Shown piece after piece: positions 1 through 7,227 of a stretch of DNA of 64,000 bases; the first letter of the stretch is position 1; each line of letters begins with the position of its first letter. The notes under the pieces were generated by a model. That model did no database searches, had not been told where the DNA came from, and saw only the letters and a list, made by a program, of their open reading frames with translations. The position numbers and the translations under genes are program-made. The DNA comes from Mesorhizobium sp. ORS 3324 (lineage in GTDB: Bacteria; Pseudomonadota; Alphaproteobacteria; Rhizobiales; Rhizobiaceae): the NCBI GenBank assembly GCA_000824825.2, contig LM655199.1, positions 1 through 64,000 of the forward strand. Direction: 5' to 3'.

Positions 1-2
1 CC

Positions 3-761
3 GCCAGCATGCGGCTGGCCGGCCGCGCCGAGGATGAAGCCGCCCTGCGCGACGCCTGGCAGCTTTGCCCGGCCGGCGCCGATCCCGGTCCCGCCGGCGC
101 TATTTTTGGGGCCTGGCGTCAGCTGGCGCTGCAGCCGCCGACGGTCAGCGCCGATCGGCTGGCAAAAGGGACCGAGATGCTCGGGCTCGCCTGGGACGAC
201 GCGGCGCTCGCCGAGCTCTGCGGGCAAATCGACGATCTGGCGGGGTCGCAGCGGCCGGCGCCGTTCGCCGCCGCGGCAATCGTCGCCCGCGTCGCCGCCA
301 TGCGCCCCGATGCCGAACTGCTTGGCTGGTGGCTTGCCGACCTGGTGCTGGCGCAAGGCCTGCGCTGGCCGCGGCCGCTGCCGCTGCTGATGGCGCAGGC
401 CTTTGGCCCAGCATTTCGCACCGAGGGCGGCGGCGGCAAGCGCATCCGACCCGGCGAAAAAGGTTTTGAGCGGGCGGTCTGCGTCGCGCTGGTGCAAGCG
501 GCGGCCGATGCCTGCCGGCTGGCCAGCGAGCTGTCTCGCCGCGCCGAAAAACTCCTGGCGGTGGCGCCAAGACTGCGCGCCAAGGGCGCTGGCGACGTGA
601 TCCTTTTGCTGCTCAATGAAGATGCCGTCGCCGGATCGCTGACGACGAAAAATCTGTCGCGCTTTGCGGTGCGGCGCTTGTTCGAGCGGCTGCAGCAGCT
701 CGAGGCGGTGCGTGAGCTCTCCGGCCGTCCCACATCCGGCTGTTTGGGCTGTAGCCGATGA
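3..761 (+). CDS. DUF1403 family protein (5' partial, probable frameshift at the end)
   Basis: The frame is open from the window edge, so the gene starts upstream; the ATG at 9 is probably internal, because about 250 aa is shorter than I expect for DUF1403. The central stretch LGWWLADLVLAQGLRWPRPL and the closing RLFERLQQLEAVRELSGRP are recognisable DUF1403 sequence. The function of the family is unknown; members sit beside scpB on rhizobial plasmids and islands, as here. After GRPT the reading frame gives SGCLGCSR, whereas the neighbouring frame gives IRLFGL and a TAG at 752-754, close to the usual family ending. A one-base loss near 734-735 would explain this. The current stop overlaps the scpB start at 758 by four bases. 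The family call is fairly sure; the frameshift is an inference. Confidence 0.78.
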   Translation, partial: ASMRLAGRAEDEAALRDAWQLCPAGADPGPAGAIFGAWRQLALQPPTVSADRLAKGTEMLGLAWDDAALAELCGQIDDLAGSQRPAPFAAAAIVARVAAMRPDAELLGWWLADLVLAQGLRWPRPLPLLMAQAFGPAFRTEGGGGKRIRPGEKGFERAVCVALVQAAADACRLASELSRRAEKLLAVAPRLRAKGAGDVILLLLNEDAVAGSLTTKNLSRFAVRRLFERLQQLEAVRELSGRPTSGCLGCSR

Positions 762-1442
762 GCCAAGCCTCCGTTCGCCGCGAGCCTGACGAGCAGCCGG
801 CACTGCTGGACACCGAGCTCGAGCACCTGCCGCCAGAACTGCGCTGGCGCGAGTGGATGGGCCGCGTCGAAGCCGTGATCTTTGCGGCAAATGAGCCTGT
901 GCCGCGCGAGGTGCTGGCGCGGGTGGTGGGAAGAAACTGCAATCTCGAGCTGGTCATCGACGACATCCGCTCCGAGCTCGCCGGTCGCCCCTATGAGCTG
1001 GTCGCGGTCGCCGGCGGCTGGCAGCACCGGACCAAAAAGGTCTTTGGCGATGTCATCCACGCCGCCTTCGGCACGCCAGCGGGGCAGGGGGCAAAAGAGC
1101 TGACGCAGTCGGAGGCGCTCGTGCTGATGTGCATCGCTTATTTCCAGCCGATTACCCGGGGCGATCTGTCTTCCTTCTTCGGCAAGGAGGTGTCGCGCGA
1201 CCTGATCGGCGTGCTGCGCGCGCAGGACCTCATCGCCTCGGGGCCGCGCAGCCCGCGGCCGGGCGCGCCCTACACCTATGTGACGACGAAAAATTTCCTG
1301 TCGCAGTTCGGGCTCGACACGCTGCGCCAGCTGCCGGAATTTCGAGGCGCTCGAGGACGCCGGGCTCCTGTCGAAGGAGAAGCTGCTGGCAGGCGACATC
1401 ATGCCCGGGTTTTCCGATCGGGATGACGAACAGGTTGAGTAG
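758..1442 (+). pseudogene. scpB: SMC-ScpB-like segregation/condensation protein, frameshifted near the 3' end
   Basis: ScpB is the winged-helix kleisin-associated subunit of the SMC-ScpAB condensin. This accessory version starts at ATG 758, overlapping the DUF1403 gene. The ScpB core is clear: RVEAVIFAANEPVPREVLAR at about residues 33-52, the VAGGWQHRTK turn, then the second winged helix with ELTQSEALVLMCIAYFQPIT and PYTYVTTKNFLSQFGL. The frame then fails. The open frame continues with Arg-rich sequence to a stop at 1426, but removing one T from the TTT at 1340-1342 gives FEALEDAGLLSKEKLLAGDI, then MPGFSDRDDEQVE and a TAG at 1440-1442, which is the ending expected for this family. So either this copy has lost its tail or the sequence carries an error. 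No SMC or scpA lies nearby. Confidence 0.8.
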
Positions 1443-2102
1443 AGATGGAGCGCGAAGAGCCTTTGCTATGGGTATCTCGGCAGTCCACCGGAGATCGCCT
1501 CAAGCGCCTAGCGCGGCGGAGGCTAGAAGTTTGTGGTCCGTGACACCGTGCACGTTGTCGCGGGGAGCAGCATTGCCTCTATTCTTTCCCACGTGCATAC
1601 TGCGACTTCCCCGAGATGACCGGGGCAATCAGCAGCACGATGTTTGAAGCCTAAGGCAACATAATCGCCAAGGAGGCCGCCATTCGTTCCTGGATCGGCC
1701 CGCGCGCCACACGACAGGCAATTGAGGCCGCCAAACGTGACGGTACTGGGCAGGCCTTGCGCACGTCGGCCTAGACAAGGAATTGTCCTAGCTTGGCTGT
1801 CGCCGCCGCGGCAAAAATCGAGCGCGCCGACGATTTAAGAGGCCTCCGGCAGGCCCATACGGTGGGATATGGCTGGGCGGGAGGGTGAGAAGCATAGCCC
1901 ACTGTGGGCTGAAATATCGACCCAGGTGGGTCTCGTAACCTAGCCACCAAATAGCATAACGGAAGCAGGGCTATTCGGTAGCAGCGGAAGCAGGGTAGGA
2001 CGGTCAGCTAGAAATATCGCTCACCCCGAGCTGCCAGACCCATTGCGCCAGTACGGCAGTCTCCCTTATCTCTCGGGTCAAGCAACCAACCCGAGTATCC
2101 CG
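1443..2102. other. intergenic stretch with no convincing gene
   Basis: About 660 bases separate scpB from the next credible gene. A short open stretch around 1663-1770 translates as IIAKEAAIRSWIGPRATRQA and onwards to a TAG at about 1772. It has protein-like composition but no start, so it may be a gene remnant. I see no tRNA, clear terminator or attachment site. Confidence 0.4.
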
Positions 2103-2594
2103 ATGACCACATCCACTACAGTCGTTCCCTTTCCCACCCCGGCGGAAGAAACCCCCGCTGGCAATTTCGAGAAGATCTGGGGCAAGAAGGTCAAGCTGTA
2201 CGGCTATGCTGCCATCCCGAGCATCATGGTCCGTGCACAGCGCCGCCTGGGCATCAACACCACCCAGTTCTGCATTCTGGTGCAGCTGATTGAGTACCTA
2301 CGCATCCCCGGCCGCGACCCCTTCCCGACTAAGCAACAATTGGCCGACCGGATCGGCATCAAGGCTTCCACGGTAAAGGCCAACATGCAGACCCTGGAGA
2401 AGGCAGGGTTCATCAAGCGGGAGCAGCATAGAACCAGCCAGGGTGACTGGGGCGCCAACACCTATGTCCTCGATGGGCTCATTGCCAAGATCCAAGCTCT
2501 TGAGCCTGACTTCGCTAAAGAGCGTGAGGAGAGGGAGGAGGCTAGGAAGAAGGCCGAGACGCCCAGGGGCAAGCGCACTAAGGCAAAGGGGTAG
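2103..2594 (+). CDS. winged helix-turn-helix DNA-binding protein
   Basis: This is a small soluble protein of about 163 aa. The middle reads as a winged helix: TQFCILVQLIEYLRI, then TKQQLADRIGIKASTVKANM, then LEKAGFIKREQ, the pattern of replication-initiator and MarR/GntR-like HTH domains where a recognition helix (STVKANMQTL) is followed by a wing. The tail, from about residue 130, is highly charged (KEREEREEARKKAE), likely a helix. I chose ATG 2103 because the frame upstream to 2043 begins with a TTG and looks non-coding; the ribosome site is weak in either case. It heads a same-strand run with the Abi_2 and endonuclease genes and could regulate them, which is inference. No enzyme motif was seen. 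Confidence 0.65.
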   Translation: MTTSTTVVPFPTPAEETPAGNFEKIWGKKVKLYGYAAIPSIMVRAQRRLGINTTQFCILVQLIEYLRIPGRDPFPTKQQLADRIGIKASTVKANMQTLEKAGFIKREQHRTSQGDWGANTYVLDGLIAKIQALEPDFAKEREEREEARKKAETPRGKRTKAKG

Positions 2595-2710
2595 GCCACA
2601 GGTCTTACCCATGCCTACCCCTAGAAAAGGGTCACCCCGGCCGCATGCCTAGGGCAGAGACGGTACCGGGGTTTACAACCGCAATATAGCCAAGGGTGGG
2701 GGAAGAATCA

Positions 2711-2736
2711 ACCCCAGAGTGACACCCCAGAGTGAC
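2711..2736. repeat. perfect 13-bp tandem repeat at the start of the Abi gene
   Basis: ACCCCAGAGTGAC occurs twice head to tail (2711-2723 and 2724-2736), ending one base before the ATG at 2738. It occupies the ribosome-binding region, so copy number could affect translation. The second copy also contains an in-frame GTG (2732). Confidence 0.8.
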
Positions 2737-2737
2737 T

Positions 2738-3409
2738 ATGGACAAGCAGGCACCCCTTTACCCCTCCCTAGAGGACACCCTTTCCGCAGACAGGTTCGGT
2801 ACATACTTGGGTTGGGCCGGCGGCGACCGCAATAGGGCCATAGAGCTCTATACCCTCAACGCGGCCCTCTGTGAGAGCCTCTATACCCCCCTGCATATGC
2901 TTGAGGTGGCTCTGCGCAACCGTATCCATCAGGTAATGGCAGGTACCCATGGAGATAACTGGTATGGCCTTCAGGCCTACCAGGCAAACCCGGTGCAGGC
3001 CGAGATGCTCGCCAAGGCACGCCAAGATATTGAGGATGCCAAGAAGGAGGAGACCCCCGGCCGCGTCGTGGCCGCCTTGACCTTCGGTTATTGGACCGCC
3101 TTGCTCGGCAAGGAGTACGAAGACCTCTGGCAAAAGACCCTGAAAGACATTGCCCGGCGTGAAGACGGCAAAGGCCTGACCCGCAAGGCATTCTCCAAGC
3201 CTCTTGCCCCGATCCGCACGTTGCGAAACCGGATCGCGCATCATGAGCCGATTCTCTACTGGTCATTGCCCAAGCATTACGAGGCAATCCTGCAACTAAC
3301 TACATGGTTGTCGCCGATGGCTGCCGAATGGTGCCGAGACTGTTCACGATTCACGCAGCTTTACCCTCAGGATGGCATCACACTCGTCAAACCCGAAGCG
3401 GCGGCATGA
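2738..3409 (+). CDS. Abi_2 (AbiD/AbiF-type) abortive-infection protein
   Basis: About 223 aa, matching the Abi_2 family in length and layout. The N-terminal part has SLEDTLSADRFGTYLGWAGG, then LHMLEVALRNRIHQVM, which is typical of the family. The C-terminal half carries PIRTLRNRIAHHEPI, the Arg-x4-His (RNRIAHHE) motif of HEPN ribonucleases, around residues 158-172. Family members are implicated in phage abortive infection, and HEPN proteins usually cleave RNA; cleavage here is inferred from the motif. The ATG at 2738 is preferred over the GTG at 2732, which lies inside a 13-bp tandem repeat. The next gene starts one base after this stop, so the two are probably co-translated and may form a defence pair. 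Confidence 0.8.
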   Translation: MDKQAPLYPSLEDTLSADRFGTYLGWAGGDRNRAIELYTLNAALCESLYTPLHMLEVALRNRIHQVMAGTHGDNWYGLQAYQANPVQAEMLAKARQDIEDAKKEETPGRVVAALTFGYWTALLGKEYEDLWQKTLKDIARREDGKGLTRKAFSKPLAPIRTLRNRIAHHEPILYWSLPKHYEAILQLTTWLSPMAAEWCRDCSRFTQLYPQDGITLVKPEAAA

Positions 3410-3410
3410 C

Positions 3411-4406
3411 ATGCAGTTTAAACCCCGCACCCTGAAAGAGCTCGGCAACCTGATCTGCGGCAACTTCGAGGCGCCGGAGTCGGTGTTCGTCTATCGCAGC
3501 AGCAGCGCCCTTACGGAGTTCTTTGAGGATTGCGACACCGATTATGTGCATGACGGTTCGACCCGCATGTACTGGGTTGCAGATAGACTTCGCGACATCC
3601 TAGAGGGTCCGGTGAGCGGCGCAAACATGGTGCCTATGACCTTCTTGGCCGTCATCGCGAGGTTGATGGACCAGGAGGATGCCCGCAACGAGGCCGCCAA
3701 TCGTCCAAAGGCGCTTTCCATGCTGAACGATGCACTGCGTCGAGAAGGCTTCGAAGCGTTCTACGCTGAGGATCGCAAATGCTATCTCAGGCACCTAGGA
3801 ACAAAGACAGTTTTGGCGCTCGATGCCAATCCGCATCGGCCGATGTCGAAGGAGGAGCTCGATCGGCGCGCCCTGCTTGAGGCCTATCTCGATCGCTGCT
3901 CGGAAGACGAGCTGATTGAGGAGGTGCTGCTGCCTTTCTTCCGGCACATTGGATTCCTGCGTATTTCACCGGCAGGACACGCCGACAAGGCGCTTGAATA
4001 TGGCAAAGACGTCTGGATGAAGTACCGGCTGCCGACGATGCATTGGCTATATTTCGGCATCCAAGCCAAGCGTGGCAAGCTTGACGCTGCCGGGATGGGA
4101 AAAGGCAGCAACGTCAATATCGGCGAGATCTACAACCAAGTAACCATGATGCTGGGCCACGCCATCTTTGATTCGGAGGTTAATCGCAAAGTCCTGGTCG
4201 ACCATGCGTTTATTGTCGCCGGCGGCGACATCACCAAGGCCGCGCGCAACTGGCTGGCGGAAAAGCTCAATGCGACTCAACGCAGCCAGATCATGTTCAT
4301 CGAGCGGAAGGACATCCTCGACCTCTACATCGTCAATCGCGTCGCCTTTCCCGCGAAGGCTACGCCCAAGCCACAGCGTCAGCATGAGGATGAAATACCG
4401 TTCTAG
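3411..4406 (+). CDS. PD-(D/E)XK (Mrr-like) restriction endonuclease-like protein
   Basis: About 331 aa from ATG 3411, one base after the Abi_2 stop; the frame is open back to 3372 but the extra residues are Ser/Lys rich and overlap the upstream gene. The C-terminal half reads as a nuclease fold: EEVLLPFFRHIGF near residue 170, ALEYGKDVWMKY near 197-208 with the metal-binding Asp, then LYFGIQAKRGKLD near 216-228, giving the D...QxK signature of Mrr_cat enzymes. The first 150 residues are not recognised and may sense the trigger or partner. Pairing with an Abi_2 protein suggests a two-gene defence cassette. The fold assignment rests on these motifs; the target is unknown. Confidence 0.68.
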   Translation: MQFKPRTLKELGNLICGNFEAPESVFVYRSSSALTEFFEDCDTDYVHDGSTRMYWVADRLRDILEGPVSGANMVPMTFLAVIARLMDQEDARNEAANRPKALSMLNDALRREGFEAFYAEDRKCYLRHLGTKTVLALDANPHRPMSKEELDRRALLEAYLDRCSEDELIEEVLLPFFRHIGFLRISPAGHADKALEYGKDVWMKYRLPTMHWLYFGIQAKRGKLDAAGMGKGSNVNIGEIYNQVTMMLGHAIFDSEVNRKVLVDHAFIVAGGDITKAARNWLAEKLNATQRSQIMFIERKDILDLYIVNRVAFPAKATPKPQRQHEDEIPF

Positions 4407-4573
4407 GTGGCGCTCCGTGGATGAGCCGCTTCACCTACCTGCCATATCGCACCGCAGCCGTCTGGTTATGCGAACCGGGCCCTGTGAAAGGACTCTCTGT
4501 TCCAGAGAGAATCACGGGTAGAGTGGTGCCCGACGAGGTCGAAGCCTATTGATTTAACTGCACGAGAGTTCGG

Positions 4574-5533
4574 ATGACCGACTTTTTCATTAGCTACACG
4601 GGTGCTGACCAACGTTGGGCGGAGTGGATCGCGTACGTCCTCGAGGAGGAGGGTCGCAGTGTCGTCATTCAAGCTTGGGATTTCCGCCCCGGTGCCAACT
4701 TTGTGCTCGAGATGCAAAAGGCCGCCGAGACCGCGGCGAGGACTATCATGGTCCTGTCTCCAGACTATTTGAAGTCGCAGTTCGCATCACCTGAATGGGC
4801 GGCAGCCTTTGGCGGAGATCCTCGCGGAGTGTCTCGCAAACTGGTGCCTGTGATGGTTCGATCGTGTGAGCCAAAGGGTCTATTGACCTCCATCGTTCAG
4901 ATTCGCATTGCGGACCTCGATGAGACGGCGGCTCGCAAAATGCTATTGGATGGGCTGCAGGAGGGCCGTGCGAAACCTCCTACGCGGCCTTCGTTTCCTG
5001 GCTTCACCAATCACATGGATCACAAACAGTTCCCCGGCCCAACCGGAGATCAGACCCCAACAAGGGCGTCGCGTCCGGCGCCGTTTAGTAGGCTAAAGGT
5101 CGCGCCGACCGACATCGATAAGCGCCGGTTCGTCCGCCACGGCTTCGAAACCATACAGAGGCTATTTGAAGAGAGCGCAAAAGAGATCGCAGCAAGCGAG
5201 CCACGCATTCATATCGAGATCGAAATGAGAACCAGTGCTGACCTACTCGCGGAAGTTTTCGTCGATGGCAAAAGTATCTCGCGTTGCCGCGTGCGGATTG
5301 GCGGCATGCATTCTAGTGACAACATTTGCTACGCCGAGGGGCAGCATTTTTCCGACAATAGCTGCAACGAGATCATCCACTTGGCCGAGACGGACGATCT
5401 GCATTTCGCTGCCACCATGGCGATGGGGTTCTCAAATTTCGAAAGGGAGAACAACATCAAGCAGATGGATGCCGATACCATGGCGAACTATCTTTGGAGC
5501 CGCTTCATCGACCGGCTGCAGCATGTCCGCTAG
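4574..5533 (+). CDS. TIR-domain protein with unassigned C-terminal domain
   Basis: The start MTDFFISYTGADQRWAEWIA is a bacterial TIR_2 opening. The domain runs to about residue 125 through VIQAWDFRPGANF, TIMVLSPDYLKSQFASPEW and KLVPVMV. Glu74, in ASPEWAAAF, sits where the catalytic glutamate of NAD-cleaving TIR enzymes lies. Bacterial TIR proteins often act as phage-triggered NADases; activity here is inferred. A proline-rich linker (about 135-175) leads to a C-terminal domain of about 145 residues (RRFVRHGFETIQRLFEESAK and onwards to DRLQHVR) that I do not recognise and that may be the sensor. It stands alone with 167 bases upstream, and converges on the minus-strand gene ending at 5560. Confidence 0.8.
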   Translation: MTDFFISYTGADQRWAEWIAYVLEEEGRSVVIQAWDFRPGANFVLEMQKAAETAARTIMVLSPDYLKSQFASPEWAAAFGGDPRGVSRKLVPVMVRSCEPKGLLTSIVQIRIADLDETAARKMLLDGLQEGRAKPPTRPSFPGFTNHMDHKQFPGPTGDQTPTRASRPAPFSRLKVAPTDIDKRRFVRHGFETIQRLFEESAKEIAASEPRIHIEIEMRTSADLLAEVFVDGKSISRCRVRIGGMHSSDNICYAEGQHFSDNSCNEIIHLAETDDLHFAATMAMGFSNFERENNIKQMDADTMANYLWSRFIDRLQHVR

Positions 5534-5559
5534 TGTCGGTTCAGATATCTTGGTGGGAC

Positions 5560-6066
5560 CTAGGCCTTCAGCAGAAAACTTGCGAGTGGCTTTGCGCCCT
5601 TGCGGTCGCGTGAAGCCGCGTTTTCCCAAATGCTCCAGGCGAGCACCGGCGCTGCAGTGTTGTAGTCGTATTGGTCGATCTCGCCTTTCCTAAGATCAAA
5701 GCTCAACGCCGAATGTTGCCAGTCCTCCCTCCGGGGCGCGAATGTGATCATGGCGCTATCCGGCGTTATGTGTACAACGCCAGGCGTTTCCGAAAACTCT
5801 TGATTTCCTACCCATGTCTGAGGGCCGAAATCCGGTTCAAGTAACCAATCCTTGCCGAAGGAGATGCACTTCCCGCCGCCGTTTAGCTGCAGATGGAACG
5901 CATACAAATCCGCTTTGAACCCGCTTACAATCCCGAGGACTACCCGATTGTTTTCGTTGGCAAGGACAATGCCAATATAGGGATCGCCGCCAAGGCGAAT
6001 GGAAATTAGTTCGCCGGCCTCAGTCTGATTGGTGCGCTTTGTGGACGCATTAGTGGTGAGCTGCAT
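5560..6066 (-). CDS. hypothetical protein
   Basis: About 168 aa. The open frame extends to 6297, but the upstream part overlaps the next gene and is Arg/Pro rich; ATG 6066 has a purine-rich site (AAGAGCGG) just before it, so I start there. The protein seems small, soluble and beta-rich (GELISIRLGGDPYIGIVLAN, GKDWLLEPDFGPQTWVG, PGVVHITPDSAMITFAPR), with no signal peptide or membrane segment. I do not recognise the family. It lies 137 bases downstream of another unrecognised gene on the same strand and faces the TIR gene tail to tail across 26 bases. Confidence 0.5.
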   Translation of the reverse strand: MQLTTNASTKRTNQTEAGELISIRLGGDPYIGIVLANENNRVVLGIVSGFKADLYAFHLQLNGGGKCISFGKDWLLEPDFGPQTWVGNQEFSETPGVVHITPDSAMITFAPRREDWQHSALSFDLRKGEIDQYDYNTAAPVLAWSIWENAASRDRKGAKPLASFLLKA

Positions 6067-6203
6067 ATCCGCTCTTACCAAATAGTGGCATCCCTCGCCA
6101 TCTCCGGGCTGCAAGTTCGGCCGTTGAGATGAGCAAGCGGTGTGTGTCGCGGCGGCAGGCCGCAGCAATGCCGAGACAAATCTCATCAGCGGGCGCCACG
6201 CTG

Positions 6204-7181
6204 TTAGTCTAGGCCAAGCGGTGGGTTCTCTTCCCAGAACCTTGGCAGATAGGCAAGAAAAAGCTTGTCGAGTGCACGGCAGCGGTATTGAAACCACGAG
6301 CGGCTGCGATCCCGTCGAAGTCGTCCCCAGCCGTGCTTCTCAAACAGCAGCTTCTCAAGCCGGAGCAAGCTGACCCAGAGGTACACGAGGTTATGGGCGA
6401 GCGTGGCCTTCGACATCTCACCGACATTGCCCAGCATCGCCAGTCGCTGGATGCTTCCGTCGGGATATGAAGGATGTGCTGCGACCACATGAGCGGCATA
6501 GTCGACATGAACAAACCGCGACAGCCATGCGTAGTTGTCCCTCCGTATCTCTTCTGCCGTCATATCGATCGGGATCGTGATGGCATCAATAGCTTCGAGC
6601 TTCGAGATCGCTGCTCGAATAACGGCCGGCGACAGGTGTTTCCTCCAGTGCTGATAGCTGGCCTTCTCATCCTCAAAGGATGTGACATAGGCCCGGTATG
6701 TGGCCTCGTCCGCCAGCACCATAATGAACAGGTCTGTAACCTCTACGACATTGCGGAATGCCGCGCGTGCCTGGCTTTCAAATCCGTGCAAGATCAACAA
6801 CCGAAACGCCTGCATCGCATGTGCTAGATTCGACGCGAGAACGTAGAACACGTCATTCGGCCGTGGCCGCTTCGAAAGATGCTGATCCGGCCAAATGATC
6901 CGCACGCGGCCGCCAGCGTGTTCGAATCCGAAATGCGCCATATCGCAGATTTGGAGCAGCGCCAGGTCAAACAGGAGCATGAGCGGCTGAAGCTTCTGTT
7001 CGGCAGTTCGGCGAACGCTTTGGCGATCCTTCAAGACAGCGCCTAGGAAGCCAGAAATCTCACTCTCAATAGAGCGCGCGCTATCCTCTACCCCCTCCCT
7101 TTGGCGCCGCTGCAGATCGGGATCACTAGCAGCCGTGGCCAGGCAAGCGGCCCTAAGTCGAATATATTCCTTCGCCCTCAA
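6204..7181 (-). CDS. hypothetical all-helical protein (possibly DUF5677/HEPN-like)
   Basis: About 325 aa and predicted mostly helical. Stretches such as LLILHGFESQARAAFRNVVE, YLWVSLLRLEKLLFEKHGWG and DNYAWLSRFVHVDYAAH recall the DUF5677-type helical proteins found near mobile elements, but I see no firm HEPN Arg-x4-His motif, so the family is a guess. It has no signal peptide. It follows the CoiA-like gene on the same strand with 46 bases between, so the two are probably co-transcribed. Confidence 0.5.
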   Translation of the reverse strand: MRAKEYIRLRAACLATAASDPDLQRRQREGVEDSARSIESEISGFLGAVLKDRQSVRRTAEQKLQPLMLLFDLALLQICDMAHFGFEHAGGRVRIIWPDQHLSKRPRPNDVFYVLASNLAHAMQAFRLLILHGFESQARAAFRNVVEVTDLFIMVLADEATYRAYVTSFEDEKASYQHWRKHLSPAVIRAAISKLEAIDAITIPIDMTAEEIRRDNYAWLSRFVHVDYAAHVVAAHPSYPDGSIQRLAMLGNVGEMSKATLAHNLVYLWVSLLRLEKLLFEKHGWGRLRRDRSRSWFQYRCRALDKLFLAYLPRFWEENPPLGLD

Positions 7182-7227
7182 CCGACCTACCTCGAATATT
7201 TTGTGCGCGCTCGCTTGCCTTGCAATC

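Noticed and set aside
1443-2102. Element attachment site or tRNA at the left edge
   Set aside because: No tRNA cloverleaf, integrase gene or direct repeat with the rest of the window was found.
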